Below the pieces are notes generated by a model. The model did not search any database. It was given only the letters and a program-made list of their open reading frames with translations, and was not told the DNA's origin. Position numbers and translations under genes: made by a program. From positions 1 to 64,000 of the forward strand of contig UQWD01000002.1 in the NCBI GenBank assembly GCA_900544555.1: 64,000 bases of DNA. The letters are read 5' to 3'. The stretch's first letter is position 1, and each line of letters begins with the position of its first letter. Below are positions 35,774 through 44,330 of this stretch, one piece after another. This DNA is from an uncultured Eubacteriales bacterium (lineage in GTDB: Bacteria > Bacillota > Clostridia > Christensenellales > CAG-138).

Positions 35774-36756
35774 TAAATCAACTCCTTGTATTTATCCAAA
35801 AGGGCCGTAATATCCTTTACTACAATATTGCTGCCTAGGGAAGCAAGCCTGCTTGCGGCATCTGCCGCCGGCCCGCGCAAAACGTCCGGCATGGATGCAA
35901 TAATTTCAGCGTCCATCGCGTCGGAGAACACGGCAGCGTCCCGGATTAAGCCGTTGAGTATGGCCAGCTCAATCCGTACTCCTCCCCACGTAAAACGGTG
36001 CTCAATACACCGCGCTCCGGCTATCGCTCCGCGCCCGTAACGCCACGCGTCCGAGGCAAAGCGCGCCCGTTCGGCTTCTGCCTTGCCTCGATCGATAAGC
36101 CCTTCGTCATAGAGCTCGGGCGTTTTACCATATACCCGGCTCAGCCCGTAAACCATCGCTTCGCGCATCCGTTCAACCGTCAGTTCAGGAACAAGCTCGA
36201 TAAGGTTCACAACCCGGGCGCGCACGGAGTTTACGCCCTTAGCCGCGAGTTTATCCTCCGGCACGTACAAGTAGCGCGTAAGCTTATCCATGTCCGCGTC
36301 GAGCAGTATGGTTCCGTGATGGTAGCAGTTATCCCCGCTGCGGTAAAACGCGTTCCCGGAGAACTTGCGCCCGTTAACGGTAAGATCGTTCCGGCCGCTC
36401 TTCTCGCCGTTAACGCCAAGCGCATTAAGCGAGTTGAGCACCGCGTCAAGCTGGCGTGAAACGTCGTAATCCTCCCTTCGCGCGAGGAACGTGAAGTTCA
36501 GGTTCCCCAGATCATGGTATACCGCGCCCCCGCCGGAGAGGCGGCGGGCCAGGCGGCCCCCGGCGGCTTCCAGCTCCGTTACGCGGCATTCGCCGTAGCA
36601 GTCCTGATTTCGGCCGATTACCACGGTATCCGCATTTTGCCACAGATATAATATTAAGCTGCCGGGCAAAACCGTATCGAGAAGGAGCTTTTCAAGCGCG
36701 AGGTTGGCGTAAGGGTCCGTCCCCGAGCCATAGAGGTAATAAACGCTGTCAATCAT
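35773..36756 (-). CDS. lplA: Lipoate-protein ligase A
   Basis: LplA activates free lipoate with ATP and attaches it to the lysine of GcvH. The 327-residue protein has the family motifs VIGRNQDCYGE, RRLSGGGAVYHDLGNLNF and the lysine segment NGRKFSGNAF, plus a C-terminal accessory domain of about 90 residues. It overlaps gcvPB by 8 nt. Having it inside the glycine-cleavage operon suggests scavenged lipoate supplies GcvH. No lipA/lipB biosynthesis genes are in the window. Confidence 0.93.
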   Translation of the reverse strand: MIDSVYYLYGSGTDPYANLALEKLLLDTVLPGSLILYLWQNADTVVIGRNQDCYGECRVTELEAAGGRLARRLSGGGAVYHDLGNLNFTFLARREDYDVSRQLDAVLNSLNALGVNGEKSGRNDLTVNGRKFSGNAFYRSGDNCYHHGTILLDADMDKLTRYLYVPEDKLAAKGVNSVRARVVNLIELVPELTVERMREAMVYGLSRVYGKTPELYDEGLIDRGKAEAERARFASDAWRYGRGAIAGARCIEHRFTWGGVRIELAILNGLIRDAAVFSDAMDAEIIASMPDVLRGPAADAASRLASLGSNIVVKDITALLDKYKELI

Positions 36757-38155
36757 GGCTAAACTCGTATTTGAGTATGGGCTTTCGCGCGGCCGCTACC
36801 TCATCCGGCCTGCGAATCGCCGCGTTGTGGGGCGCGTTATGCATGTCCTCCGCATCCGTATACGCCTTGTGGTACAGGCGAATAAACGCGTCCGCCGCTT
36901 CATCCAGGCTTTCGCGCGATTCAGTTTCGGTAGGCTCCAGCATGAGTGCCTCATGCACGATAAGCGGGAAGTACATGGTCGGGGGATGAATCCCCTCGTC
37001 AATCAGGGATTTGGCCACGTCCAGCGCGGTAACGCCCGTTTCATTCTTTAACCGCTCAAGGCAAAGCACGAACTCATGCATGCAGCCGCGGTCATACGCT
37101 AAATCATAAACGCCCGAGAGCCGCTTCATCAGGTAATTCGCGTTGAGCACTGCGTTTTCAGCGGCTTCCCGCACACCTTGCGCCCCAAGCGTCATTACAT
37201 AGCACAATGCTTTTATCACCACAAGGAAATTTCCAAAAAAGCCTTTAACCTGCATTCCGTTTTCCCCGCGCACGGCTGTTTTGGGCAAAAACTTCCTGAG
37301 CGCTTCCTTGCAGCCGACCGGTCCGCTGCCCGGGCCGCCGCCGCCGTGGGGTGTGGAAAACGTTTTATGAAGGTTGAGATGTACCACGTCAAAGCCCATA
37401 TCGCCCGGGCGCACAACGCCCATTATGGCATTGAGGTTCGCCCCGTCGTAGTAAACAAGCCCGCCGGACTGATGCACCATATCCGTTATCTCAAGTATGT
37501 TCGTGTCAAACAAGCCCACCGTATTAGGGTTTGTCAGCATTAACCCGGCAATATCCGGGCCCAAGCAGGCGCTGAGCGCGTCAAGATCCACGCAGCCGTC
37601 CTCGCGCGACGGGATGCTCACCACGTCAAAGCCCGCCATCGCCGCGCTTGCGGGGTTTGTGCCATGCGCCGAATCCGGCACGATTATTTTCCTCCTGCCC
37701 GCGTCGCCCCGTGATTCATGATAGGCCTTAATCAACAGCAGGCCCATGAATTCCCCGTGCGCGCCGGCCGCCGGCTGAAAGCTCATGGCGTCCATACCCG
37801 TTATTTCGCACAAGTATTTTTCCGCGAGCTCGAGCGCCTCTATCGCGCCCCTAACCGTTTCGTCAGGCTGCAGCGGATGGATACCCGCAAAGCCCGGCAG
37901 CGCGGCAATCTCCTCATTGATGCGCGGGTTGTATTTCATGGTGCACGAGCCGAGCGGATAGAACCCGCAGTTTACGCCGTGAGTACGCTTGGCAAGCTCC
38001 GTATAATGGCGGCTGATATCGGTTTGTGCCATTTCAGGAAGGTTCAACGGCTCCGTGCGCCTCAGGTTTTCGGGCAGGCTAAATTCCTCAACGTCGCAGG
38101 GGGGAAGGATTGCGTTACCGCGCCCTTTTATGCTTTTCTCAAACAGAAGCTTCAT
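36749..38155 (-). CDS. gcvPB: Glycine dehydrogenase (decarboxylating) subunit 2
   Basis: GcvPB carries the PLP-binding half of the P-protein that decarboxylates glycine and loads the aminomethyl group on lipoyl-GcvH. The 468-residue protein contains HLNLHKTFSTPHGGGGPGSG with the Schiff-base lysine, and the characteristic GFYPLGSCTMKYNP near the N-terminus. ATG 38155 overlaps the gcvPA stop (ATGA), and AAGGAGG lies 10 nt upstream. The frame could be extended to GTG 38164, but the ribosome binding site then sits too close. Confidence 0.95.
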   Translation of the reverse strand: MKLLFEKSIKGRGNAILPPCDVEEFSLPENLRRTEPLNLPEMAQTDISRHYTELAKRTHGVNCGFYPLGSCTMKYNPRINEEIAALPGFAGIHPLQPDETVRGAIEALELAEKYLCEITGMDAMSFQPAAGAHGEFMGLLLIKAYHESRGDAGRRKIIVPDSAHGTNPASAAMAGFDVVSIPSREDGCVDLDALSACLGPDIAGLMLTNPNTVGLFDTNILEITDMVHQSGGLVYYDGANLNAIMGVVRPGDMGFDVVHLNLHKTFSTPHGGGGPGSGPVGCKEALRKFLPKTAVRGENGMQVKGFFGNFLVVIKALCYVMTLGAQGVREAAENAVLNANYLMKRLSGVYDLAYDRGCMHEFVLCLERLKNETGVTALDVAKSLIDEGIHPPTMYFPLIVHEALMLEPTETESRESLDEAADAFIRLYHKAYTDAEDMHNAPHNAAIRRPDEVAAARKPILKYEFSHD

Positions 38156-39471
38156 ATTTTGCACGCCTCCTTTACGATGGCCGCGGTTTCGTCAAGACGT
38201 GACTTGGGCGTTTTCTCCGTTACGCACCAGAGCGCGCCGCCCTCCACGGGTAGCCCGCCGAGTATATCCGCCTTGTGAAGAGCGGACAGCGCCTTGTCCG
38301 CGGGAACGGGCAAGTCAGTGACAAACTCATGAAAAAATTCGCCCTTATAGCGAAGCGACACGCCCGGTATGGCGCATAGAGCGTCCGCCAGATAATGCGC
38401 CTTGGACGTCGACTGCACGGCCGCCTGCCTAAGGCCGGCCGGCCCCATAACGCTCATATACACGGAAGCTGTAAGAGCGCACAGCGCCTGATTGGAGCAG
38501 ATGTTGCTCGAGGCCTTGTCGCGGCGAATATGCTGCTCCCTTGCCTGAAGCGTCAAAACGAACGCCCGGTTTCCATCGCTGTCCACGGTCTGCCCTACGA
38601 TGCGGCCGGGGAGCTTGCGCATATGCTTCGCCTTTGCCGCCATAAAGCCGAGATAAGGGCCGCCGTAAGATAGCGGAAGGCCCAACGGCTGGCCTTCGCC
38701 GACTGCGATATCCGCGCCGCATGCGGCGGGGGTTCTCATCAGCGCGAGCGCAATGGGGTTGCACCCCATGATAAACATCGCGCCGGCGGCATGCGCGGCC
38801 TCACCTACCGCTTCCGCGTCCTCAAACAGGCCGTAAAAGTTCGGCTGCTGAATGTATACGCTCGCAGTATCCTCCCCAAGCATGCTTTTAAGCGCGTCGA
38901 GATCCATACGCCCGCCCTTTGCGGGAACAAGTTTCATCTCATGCCCCGAGCCGAAGCAGTAGGTCTTAACGGTGTTGATTACATCAGGATGCGCGGTGGC
39001 GCAAATTAGCGTTACCGTGCGCTTCCTGTCTCGGCACATCGCCGCCGCCTCAGCGGCGGCCGAAGCCCCGTCGTACACCGAGGCGTTTGATACGTCCATA
39101 CCCGTAAGGCTGCAAATCATGGTTTGGTATTCAAATATGGATTGCAACACCCCCTGGCTCATTTCCGCTTGATAAGGCGTATACGCGGTGAGGAATTCCT
39201 CCTTTGCCGCGATGTACTTGACGATCGATGGTATATAGTGATCATAAGCGCCCGCCCCGCGAAGCACGGTGGAAAACACATGGTTTTTTTCCGCCAGCTC
39301 CGTCATGCTAGCGCGCGCCTCCATCTCGGAAAGGCCGGATGGCAGATTCAGCCCGTTTTTTATGAGCATGCCGTCCGGCACATCTCCGAACAGGCTCATC
39401 ACATCTTCTATTCCAAGCGCCTCCTGCATTCGCAGCCTTTCCTCCCGGGTGGAAGGTATATAGCTTCCCAT
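38152..39471 (-). CDS. gcvPA: Glycine dehydrogenase (decarboxylating) subunit 1
   Basis: GcvPA pairs with GcvPB to form the two-subunit P-protein of many Bacillota. The 439-residue protein has the family N-terminus MGSYIPSTREERLRMQEALG, SGLSEMEA, GAGAYDHYIPS and TAYTPYQAEMSQG, close to family length. GGAGGG lies upstream of ATG 39471. It lies between gcvH (15-nt gap) and gcvPB (4-nt overlap). Confidence 0.95.
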   Translation of the reverse strand: MGSYIPSTREERLRMQEALGIEDVMSLFGDVPDGMLIKNGLNLPSGLSEMEARASMTELAEKNHVFSTVLRGAGAYDHYIPSIVKYIAAKEEFLTAYTPYQAEMSQGVLQSIFEYQTMICSLTGMDVSNASVYDGASAAAEAAAMCRDRKRTVTLICATAHPDVINTVKTYCFGSGHEMKLVPAKGGRMDLDALKSMLGEDTASVYIQQPNFYGLFEDAEAVGEAAHAAGAMFIMGCNPIALALMRTPAACGADIAVGEGQPLGLPLSYGGPYLGFMAAKAKHMRKLPGRIVGQTVDSDGNRAFVLTLQAREQHIRRDKASSNICSNQALCALTASVYMSVMGPAGLRQAAVQSTSKAHYLADALCAIPGVSLRYKGEFFHEFVTDLPVPADKALSALHKADILGGLPVEGGALWCVTEKTPKSRLDETAAIVKEACKI

Positions 39472-39486
39472 TTAACGCCCTCCGTA

Positions 39487-39861
39487 TCAGCCCTGAATGA
39501 ATTGGGCGTATTCTTTAGCGTTCATCAGCTCGGAACGGCCCGAGATGTTTTCGACCTTAATAAGCCATGCATCATAGGGGGATTCGTTGATCATCTGCGG
39601 GTTGTCAAGAAGCTCCTCATTAACGGCGGCTACCGTGCCGCTTACGGGACAATACAGATCGGACACCGCCTTGACGGACTCCACATCCGCGAACGCCTCG
39701 CCCGCCGTTACCTCGTCTCCCTCGGCGGGAAGGTTCACGAACACGAGATCTCCAAGCTCCTGCTGCGCGTAATCGGAAAGGCCCACAAGCGCCGTGCCGT
39801 CCTCATTGATGAGCGCCCATTCGTGGGATTTGGCGAAAAGCCTGTTTTCGTTGTTTGCCAT
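39487..39861 (-). CDS. gcvH: Glycine cleavage system H protein
   Basis: GcvH is the lipoyl carrier shuttling the aminomethyl group between P-, T- and L-proteins. The 124-residue protein carries the lipoylation site VESVKAVSDLY and the GLSDYAQQELGDLVFVNLP strand pair. AGGAGG precedes ATG 39861. It is the second gene of the operon, 130 nt after gcvT. Confidence 0.96.
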   Translation of the reverse strand: MANNENRLFAKSHEWALINEDGTALVGLSDYAQQELGDLVFVNLPAEGDEVTAGEAFADVESVKAVSDLYCPVSGTVAAVNEELLDNPQMINESPYDAWLIKVENISGRSELMNAKEYAQFIQG

Positions 39862-39990
39862 TTTTCAATCCTCCTGATAAATAATTCATAATAATCCAGG
39901 CGGCGGCCGCGCCGCCGGCAGCTTAAATAACCGGCCCTTTACTTTTTTTGGCTTCGTATTAGCTTCGCGGGCCGCATCCCAAACGCTTAG

Positions 39991-41085
39991 TTATTTCTTT
40001 GCGGGCTTTTTATATAGAGGAAGGGGAACTACCTGAGCCGGAATCTTCCTCCCGCGTACGTCGATTTCCAGCTTGGTCCCCACCTCGGCATGCTCGCTTT
40101 GAACGAGCGCCATACCCATCGGCGCGTTCAAATACGGGCAGTGCGTGCCGGATGTTACAACGCCGACTTTTTCACCGTTAACATACGCGTCGCACCTCTC
40201 GCGCGCAATTCCCCGCCCTGTCACGGCAAATCCCACGCGCCGGCGCTTGGGCGCTCCCGCCTGAACCAGGGCGCTTTTGCCGATAAAATCCTCTTTTTCC
40301 AGCTTGACGAAAATATCTAAATCCGCTTCAAGCGGCGTGATGGTTTCGTCCATTTCATGCCCGTACAGCGGCATGGAGGCTTCCATGCGCAGCGTGTCCC
40401 GCGCGCCGAGCCCGCAGGGCGTAAGCCCCTTATCCGCGCCGGCCTCCAAGAGCGCATCCCATATCGCGGGCGCGTCCTTTGCCGCGCAGTAAATTTCGTA
40501 CCCCATTTCGCCCGTATATCCCGTGCGTGATACCAGGCACGTTTTCCCGGCTATCCGAGCTTCCTTTGTAAAAGTATAATATTTTTTGGGGCGATCTTCG
40601 TCGGCCATAACCGCTTTTATGACTTCAGGTGAAGCCGGCCCCTGCACCGCGATCTGTCCGATGGAATCAGAGATATCCATAAGCTGCACGTCGCCGCCGA
40701 CATGGGACTTCATCCACATAATGTCCTTTTCGCGGTTTGCCGCGTTAACCACCAGCATGAAACAGTTTTCATCAATACGGTAGACCAGCACGTCGTCCAC
40801 CACCCCGCCCGATTCGTTGCACATGGGGCTGTATTTAACCTGGCCGTCAACCATATTGCCGCAATCATTCGTTACGAGAAGCTGCACGTTTTTGAGCGCA
40901 TCCGGCCCTTTTAGTATGACCTCCCCCATATGGGATACGTCGAACATGCCGCAGGCCGTGCGCACAGCCATATGCTCGCGGATGAGGCCCGCTTGGTATT
41001 GGATAGGCAGCAAATAACCGGCGAAGGGTACGATTTTGCCGCCGGCCGCCACATGGCAGTCATACAAAGGCGTTTTAAGTTCCAT
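39991..41085 (-). CDS. gcvT: Aminomethyltransferase (T-protein)
   Basis: GcvT transfers the methylene group from aminomethyl-GcvH to THF, releasing ammonia. The 364-residue protein begins ELKTPLYDCHVAAGGKIVPF and has the folate-binding DVSHMGEV, GYTGEMGYEIY and the LEADLDIFVKLEK region with its C-terminal barrel. The frame opens at 41175, but GGAGG precedes ATG 41085, and the upstream part is riboswitch terminator sequence. First gene of the operon, controlled by the glycine riboswitch. Confidence 0.95.
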   Translation of the reverse strand: MELKTPLYDCHVAAGGKIVPFAGYLLPIQYQAGLIREHMAVRTACGMFDVSHMGEVILKGPDALKNVQLLVTNDCGNMVDGQVKYSPMCNESGGVVDDVLVYRIDENCFMLVVNAANREKDIMWMKSHVGGDVQLMDISDSIGQIAVQGPASPEVIKAVMADEDRPKKYYTFTKEARIAGKTCLVSRTGYTGEMGYEIYCAAKDAPAIWDALLEAGADKGLTPCGLGARDTLRMEASMPLYGHEMDETITPLEADLDIFVKLEKEDFIGKSALVQAGAPKRRRVGFAVTGRGIARERCDAYVNGEKVGVVTSGTHCPYLNAPMGMALVQSEHAEVGTKLEIDVRGRKIPAQVVPLPLYKKPAKK

Positions 41086-41136
41086 TGAAAAATCCTCCAG
41101 CATCACATAATCAAATGTCCGATTCGTTCGGGAAAT

Positions 41137-41186
41137 AAAAAACAGAAACATATGATTGCACAACACGCCAACCATACGCCTCTGTT
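41137..41186 (-). terminator. Riboswitch-controlled terminator (expression platform)
   Basis: Positions 41186-41169 and 41158-41141 pair over 18 consecutive positions (five G-U pairs) around a 10-nt loop, followed by TTTTTTATTT. The 5' arm begins AACAGAGG and so includes the CAGAG that closes aptamer-2 P1. Formation of P1 and of the terminator are mutually exclusive, which predicts that glycine turns the operon on. Confidence 0.85.
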
Positions 41187-41410
41187 ATTGAACCTGAAAG
41201 TTTCCCCCATACAATATGGGGTTGCCTCGTCGGTGCATCGCTGCTTTCCAGAGTCTCGTCCGGGCCTGGTCCTTCTGCCTGAGAGCTTTTGCGGTTCACC
41301 TTCGGCGACGCTTAACATATAAAAAGACAGCCCGCTAAGCTTATAAATAAGACAACGCGGATCTATAACCATAACCGCCGTTTTATACGCCGTGCGTTCT
41401 CTCCCAAACC
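41179..41410 (-). promoter_or_regulatory. Tandem glycine riboswitch
   Basis: On the minus strand, aptamer 1 runs from GGGAGAG (41405) through CGCCGAAGG (41307-41299) to CTCTCAGGCAGAAGGACC. The linker GGACGAG leads into aptamer 2 with ACTCTGGAAAG, CACCGACGAGG and AACTTTCAGG, closed by CTCTG/CAGAG. These blocks match the well-known gcvT glycine riboswitch consensus in order. Aptamer 1 is unusual: P3 (ACGC/GCGT) encloses 82 nt, far more than the usual short hairpin. It precedes gcvT directly. Confidence 0.93.
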
Positions 41411-41437
41411 CATCATCCGAACATTCAGTTTTGTTAA

Positions 41438-41466
41438 AGTATAATATGGGCGTTAAATGGTGTCAA
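41438..41466 (-). promoter_or_regulatory. Promoter of the glycine-cleavage operon
   Basis: On the minus strand TTGACA (41466-41461), a 17-nt spacer and TATACT (41443-41438). Transcription would begin near 41431, about 25 nt before the first riboswitch aptamer. Confidence 0.9.
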
Positions 41467-41877
41467 TATCAACAATGAATTTTTGGCCGCGAGATGCTAT
41501 TTTATTTTTCGCATCGCCAGAAAATACCGAACGGCGAAACCCTTGCCATTGGCTGGTTAGATTGCGGAAGTGGCCATAATAGCATTACGTCGGAATTAAA
41601 CAACGATAGGTCAGCTTTAAGCGCCATTTCTCTGCCGGATGAGTCGCGCGTAAAGCGTCCAGTTTTAAGCGCGCCCCAACTAAGCATAGCGCAGCCTTCT
41701 TGAGGGCTTATTGGGCGTTTTCCACGTTGATGCGCGCGAAAACGCCCATGCTGAAAAATTCCTGCGGCTTAAGTCTATTGAGCGCATGCTCATGATAAAG
41801 CCGCGGGGGAACTCTTTTGCCCTTAATTCACATAGGTTCTCAGGCAGCCTCATACGCGGCCGACTTAAATAACCGTG
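41467..41877. other. Intergenic, no gene seen
   Basis: Nothing recognisable between the operon promoter and the desulfoferrodoxin stop. Short frames on both strands overlap each other and lack ribosome binding sites. Confidence 0.4.
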
Positions 41878-42264
41878 TTATGCCGGCTCCGTTTTCCAAA
41901 GCCCATGTATGTTGCAATATGCATATACAGCCTCCGCCGAATCGCCGTCGGACAGTAAAAACACAGCTTCCGGGAGCGAATCAGGGGCAAGGCGCTTAAA
42001 CTGTATGCCCTGCGCGCTTTGCAGGCACACCCATTGTATGAGGTGCTCGCTGGTCATGGGATGCCGCGCGCTTCCCACGTTGACGGAAACCTCCCGGCCC
42101 TGCGCCGTAACGACGGGTACGTGCTTTTCCTCCGCCGCGTCCGTGACGTTGGGAATAAGCTCCTCCATTTTCTGTCCGCAGCATACTGGGCGGACGCCGG
42201 CGTCCTCAAGCATGTAAATCAAATTATGGCAATGCCTGCATAGATAAAATACCGGTGTTTTCAT
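41878..42264 (-). CDS. dfx: Desulfoferrodoxin / superoxide reductase
   Basis: The enzyme reduces superoxide to peroxide without making oxygen, a defence typical of anaerobes. The 128-residue two-domain form has an N-terminal desulforedoxin centre with four Cys (CRHC near residue 9 and CC near 28). The catalytic centre II has His in EEKHVPV, His in ARHPM, His in EHLIQW and the Cys-x-x-His ligand pair in YCNIHGLWK. The Glu-Lys preceding the first His, used in catalysis, are kept. AAAGGAGC precedes ATG 42264. Redox partner genes (rubredoxin) are not adjacent. Confidence 0.92.
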   Translation of the reverse strand: MKTPVFYLCRHCHNLIYMLEDAGVRPVCCGQKMEELIPNVTDAAEEKHVPVVTAQGREVSVNVGSARHPMTSEHLIQWVCLQSAQGIQFKRLAPDSLPEAVFLLSDGDSAEAVYAYCNIHGLWKTEPA

Positions 42265-42350
42265 TTTTTGCTCCTTTAATATAATCTTTGCTTTTAAAGC
42301 GGCCGCGCAAATTTAGCCTGCACGTTATAGTTTACCACGCGCCGTAACTT

Positions 42351-42731
42351 TCATCCGTTCTTTGGCCTGCCGGGTATTATCTCTATCCAGTATCCGTCGG
42401 GATCTTCAATAAAGTAAATACCCATATCGGGGTTTTCATAACAGATTGCGCCCATGCCCTTATGGAGCGCATAGGCCGCGTCATAATCATCCGCCGCGAA
42501 AGCGATGTGGCTTTCGTTATCGCCTAAATCATAGCCGCCCGTTTTATCCCTGAGCCAGGTAAGCTCAAGCTGGAAATCGCCCTCCGAATCGGTCAGGTAA
42601 GCAAGGATGAACGAGCCGTCCGACGCCTCCTTGCGCCTTACGGTTCTCATGCCGAGCGCTTTTTCATAAAACGCGGCGCTCTTATCCAGTTCTTTAACGT
42701 TGATATTTACGTGTTTCATATAAAAATTCAT
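42351..42731 (-). CDS. VOC-family (glyoxalase I-like) protein
   Basis: A 126-residue single-chain VOC protein with two beta-alpha-beta-beta-beta modules. The expected metal ligands are visible: His in MKHVNIN, Glu in FQLELTW, His in ESHIAFA and Glu in YWIEII, with FIEDPDGYWIEI near the end. This pattern fits lactoylglutathione-lyase-type glyoxalase I, though the substrate is uncertain in an organism that may lack glutathione. ATG 42731 is chosen because GAGGG lies 6 nt upstream; ATG 42719 is also possible. Confidence 0.82.
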   Translation of the reverse strand: MNFYMKHVNINVKELDKSAAFYEKALGMRTVRRKEASDGSFILAYLTDSEGDFQLELTWLRDKTGGYDLGDNESHIAFAADDYDAAYALHKGMGAICYENPDMGIYFIEDPDGYWIEIIPGRPKNG

Positions 42732-42893
42732 GCAGACCCTCATTCCTCCCTTATACTCGTAAATCCTTTTTATGCGGCACTCCGCTTAAGCTTTGTGTTC
42801 CCATACGAAAAATCTCATCGGATAAACAGCGCGCAGCATCCGAACCGTTTGATTGCCCCGCCTCAGCAGGTGTTGCCCGTGGGCAAAATACAC

Positions 42894-42923
42894 AGCGGCC
42901 CGTGCCAAAACGTTAGGGCCGCT
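42894..42923 (-). terminator. Hairpin after the MBL hydrolase gene
   Basis: AGCGGCCC and GGGCCGCT form an 8-bp stem 7 nt after the stop at 42930. On the minus strand it is followed by GTGTATTTTGCC, a weak T-tract. Confidence 0.5.
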
Positions 42924-42929
42924 GAAGGC

Positions 42930-43592
42930 TTAATCCGTTTCAGGTATGATTATTCGCGTGCCGGCCGGTATTCCGCGGTAAATCGCCTCGGGCGGGCAAA
43001 GCTTACGCACTCCAAAATGCATGGCGTAAAGCGTATCCGGGCGCATTTTTGCCGCGAACTGAAGCGCGCCTCGCCAGTAATCCGTGCCTAAGCGCGGGTC
43101 CAAGGGAAAAAAAGCGTAATCAATGTGGCTGACGCGCGCGCGGATTTCATCAAGTATCTTAAGGAAAGCGCGTTCCGCCTCGTCCGCCTCCTCAGCGGTG
43201 GATTCTTCCCGCCAGTGCCAGTTGTTCAAATCCCCCGCGTGAAACAGGCTTATGCCTTTCCAGAGTATGTGAAAGCTCACGCCCGCATCCGTGCTGCCGT
43301 ACGCTGTTATCGCCATGCCGTTTACGTGAACGGTTTGTCCCTCGCTTATTTTGATAACGCTGCCGCAACCCTCTATATCGCTGCTAAAAACGTACTGCAC
43401 GGGATATTTCCCCGCCCAGTCGAGCACGCGCGGACAGAAATGATCCGCGTGCGCGTGGCTGGCGAGTACCGTGGCGTTTTGCGCCTGACTCAACAGAGGA
43501 ACAGCCGCCTTAGGGCGTATACAATCGATTATCAACAGCTTTTCTTCATGCGAAAGGGCGAAGCCGCTGTTTCCAAGATAATGGATATCCAT
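42930..43592 (-). CDS. Metallo-beta-lactamase-fold hydrolase (UlaG-like)
   Basis: The 220-residue product has the zinc signature SHAHADHF near residue 45, preceded by HYLGNSGFAL and LIIDC. Further metal ligands are likely in LFHAGDLNNWHW and YAMHFG. These correspond to the UlaG/L-ascorbate-6-phosphate lactonase-like branch of the MBL superfamily. It starts 3 nt after the DUF4956 stop, so translation is probably coupled to the VTC/DUF4956 genes. The chemistry is unknown; a phosphoester- or phosphate-polymer-related role is only an inference from its neighbours. Confidence 0.82.
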   Translation of the reverse strand: MDIHYLGNSGFALSHEEKLLIIDCIRPKAAVPLLSQAQNATVLASHAHADHFCPRVLDWAGKYPVQYVFSSDIEGCGSVIKISEGQTVHVNGMAITAYGSTDAGVSFHILWKGISLFHAGDLNNWHWREESTAEEADEAERAFLKILDEIRARVSHIDYAFFPLDPRLGTDYWRGALQFAAKMRPDTLYAMHFGVRKLCPPEAIYRGIPAGTRIIIPETD

Positions 43593-43595
43593 AAT

Positions 43596-44252
43596 TTAAG
43601 CGATAATATCTCCCTGATGGCTGATGAGCGTTGCATCGTATATGCCCTCTACGCGGAGGAACTTTTCAACGAACCCAGTTTCTTCCTGCCTGAGCCTTAA
43701 CTCAATGGTCATCTCAATGCCGTCTCGCTGAGCGGTTTTGCTTTTAAGCCGCCCGCCGGGAAGCTGCTTGACAAGCTGCTTTACCTGCCCGGAAGCCGCT
43801 TCGTTATAATGAAGTATTAAAAGGTAAGGCATGGTGGCCTTAGTTTTAAAAACGCTGAGCATAAGCAGGATCAGGCTTATGGCGATGGCGGAAATAACGG
43901 CTACGTCGTAAAACTTGGTGCCTATCGCGATGCCTTCACCGACCGCCCAGAACATGAACACCGTATCGATGGGATCCTTGACGGCGGTGCGGAAGCGGAT
44001 GATGGACAGCGCGCCAACCATGCCGAGGCTCAGCGTGAGGTTGTTATTGATGAGCATGAGCATCAGCGACGTGACCAGCGTGAGCATGATAAGGCTGATG
44101 TTGAAATTGCGAGAATACATCACGCCGGCAAACGTTTTTTTATAAATCGTAAATATCACTATGCCGATAATCAACGCGATAATCAGCGTGATAAGAACCT
44201 GTAGCGGGTTCAGTGAAATAGAAAAAATGTTGGATAAGGAAAAGTCGTTCAT
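43596..44252 (-). CDS. DUF4956 membrane protein
   Basis: The 218-residue protein has three to four TM helices in the first 130 residues, including the DUF4956 hallmark SLGMVGALSIIRFRTAVKDP, and a cytoplasmic C-terminal ferredoxin-like domain with MTIELRLRQEETGFVEK. DUF4956 genes commonly sit next to VTC-type polyphosphate polymerases and may anchor or conduct the product. ATG 44252 follows AAGGAGG; the frame open to 44294 lacks such a site. The VTC gene lies 78 nt upstream. Confidence 0.9.
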   Translation of the reverse strand: MNDFSLSNIFSISLNPLQVLITLIIALIIGIVIFTIYKKTFAGVMYSRNFNISLIMLTLVTSLMLMLINNNLTLSLGMVGALSIIRFRTAVKDPIDTVFMFWAVGEGIAIGTKFYDVAVISAIAISLILLMLSVFKTKATMPYLLILHYNEAASGQVKQLVKQLPGGRLKSKTAQRDGIEMTIELRLRQEETGFVEKFLRVEGIYDATLISHQGDIIA

Positions 44253-44330
44253 GGTCAATCCTCCTTGACGTTGCGCTAAGTAGAGCGCGTTCATTTTGTA
44301 TTTAAAGCCCAGGAACCGCGCCCATGGGCA

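Noticed and set aside
41103..41372. Minus-strand frames of 62 and 89 codons upstream of gcvT
   Set aside because: They lie entirely on the glycine riboswitch and its terminator.
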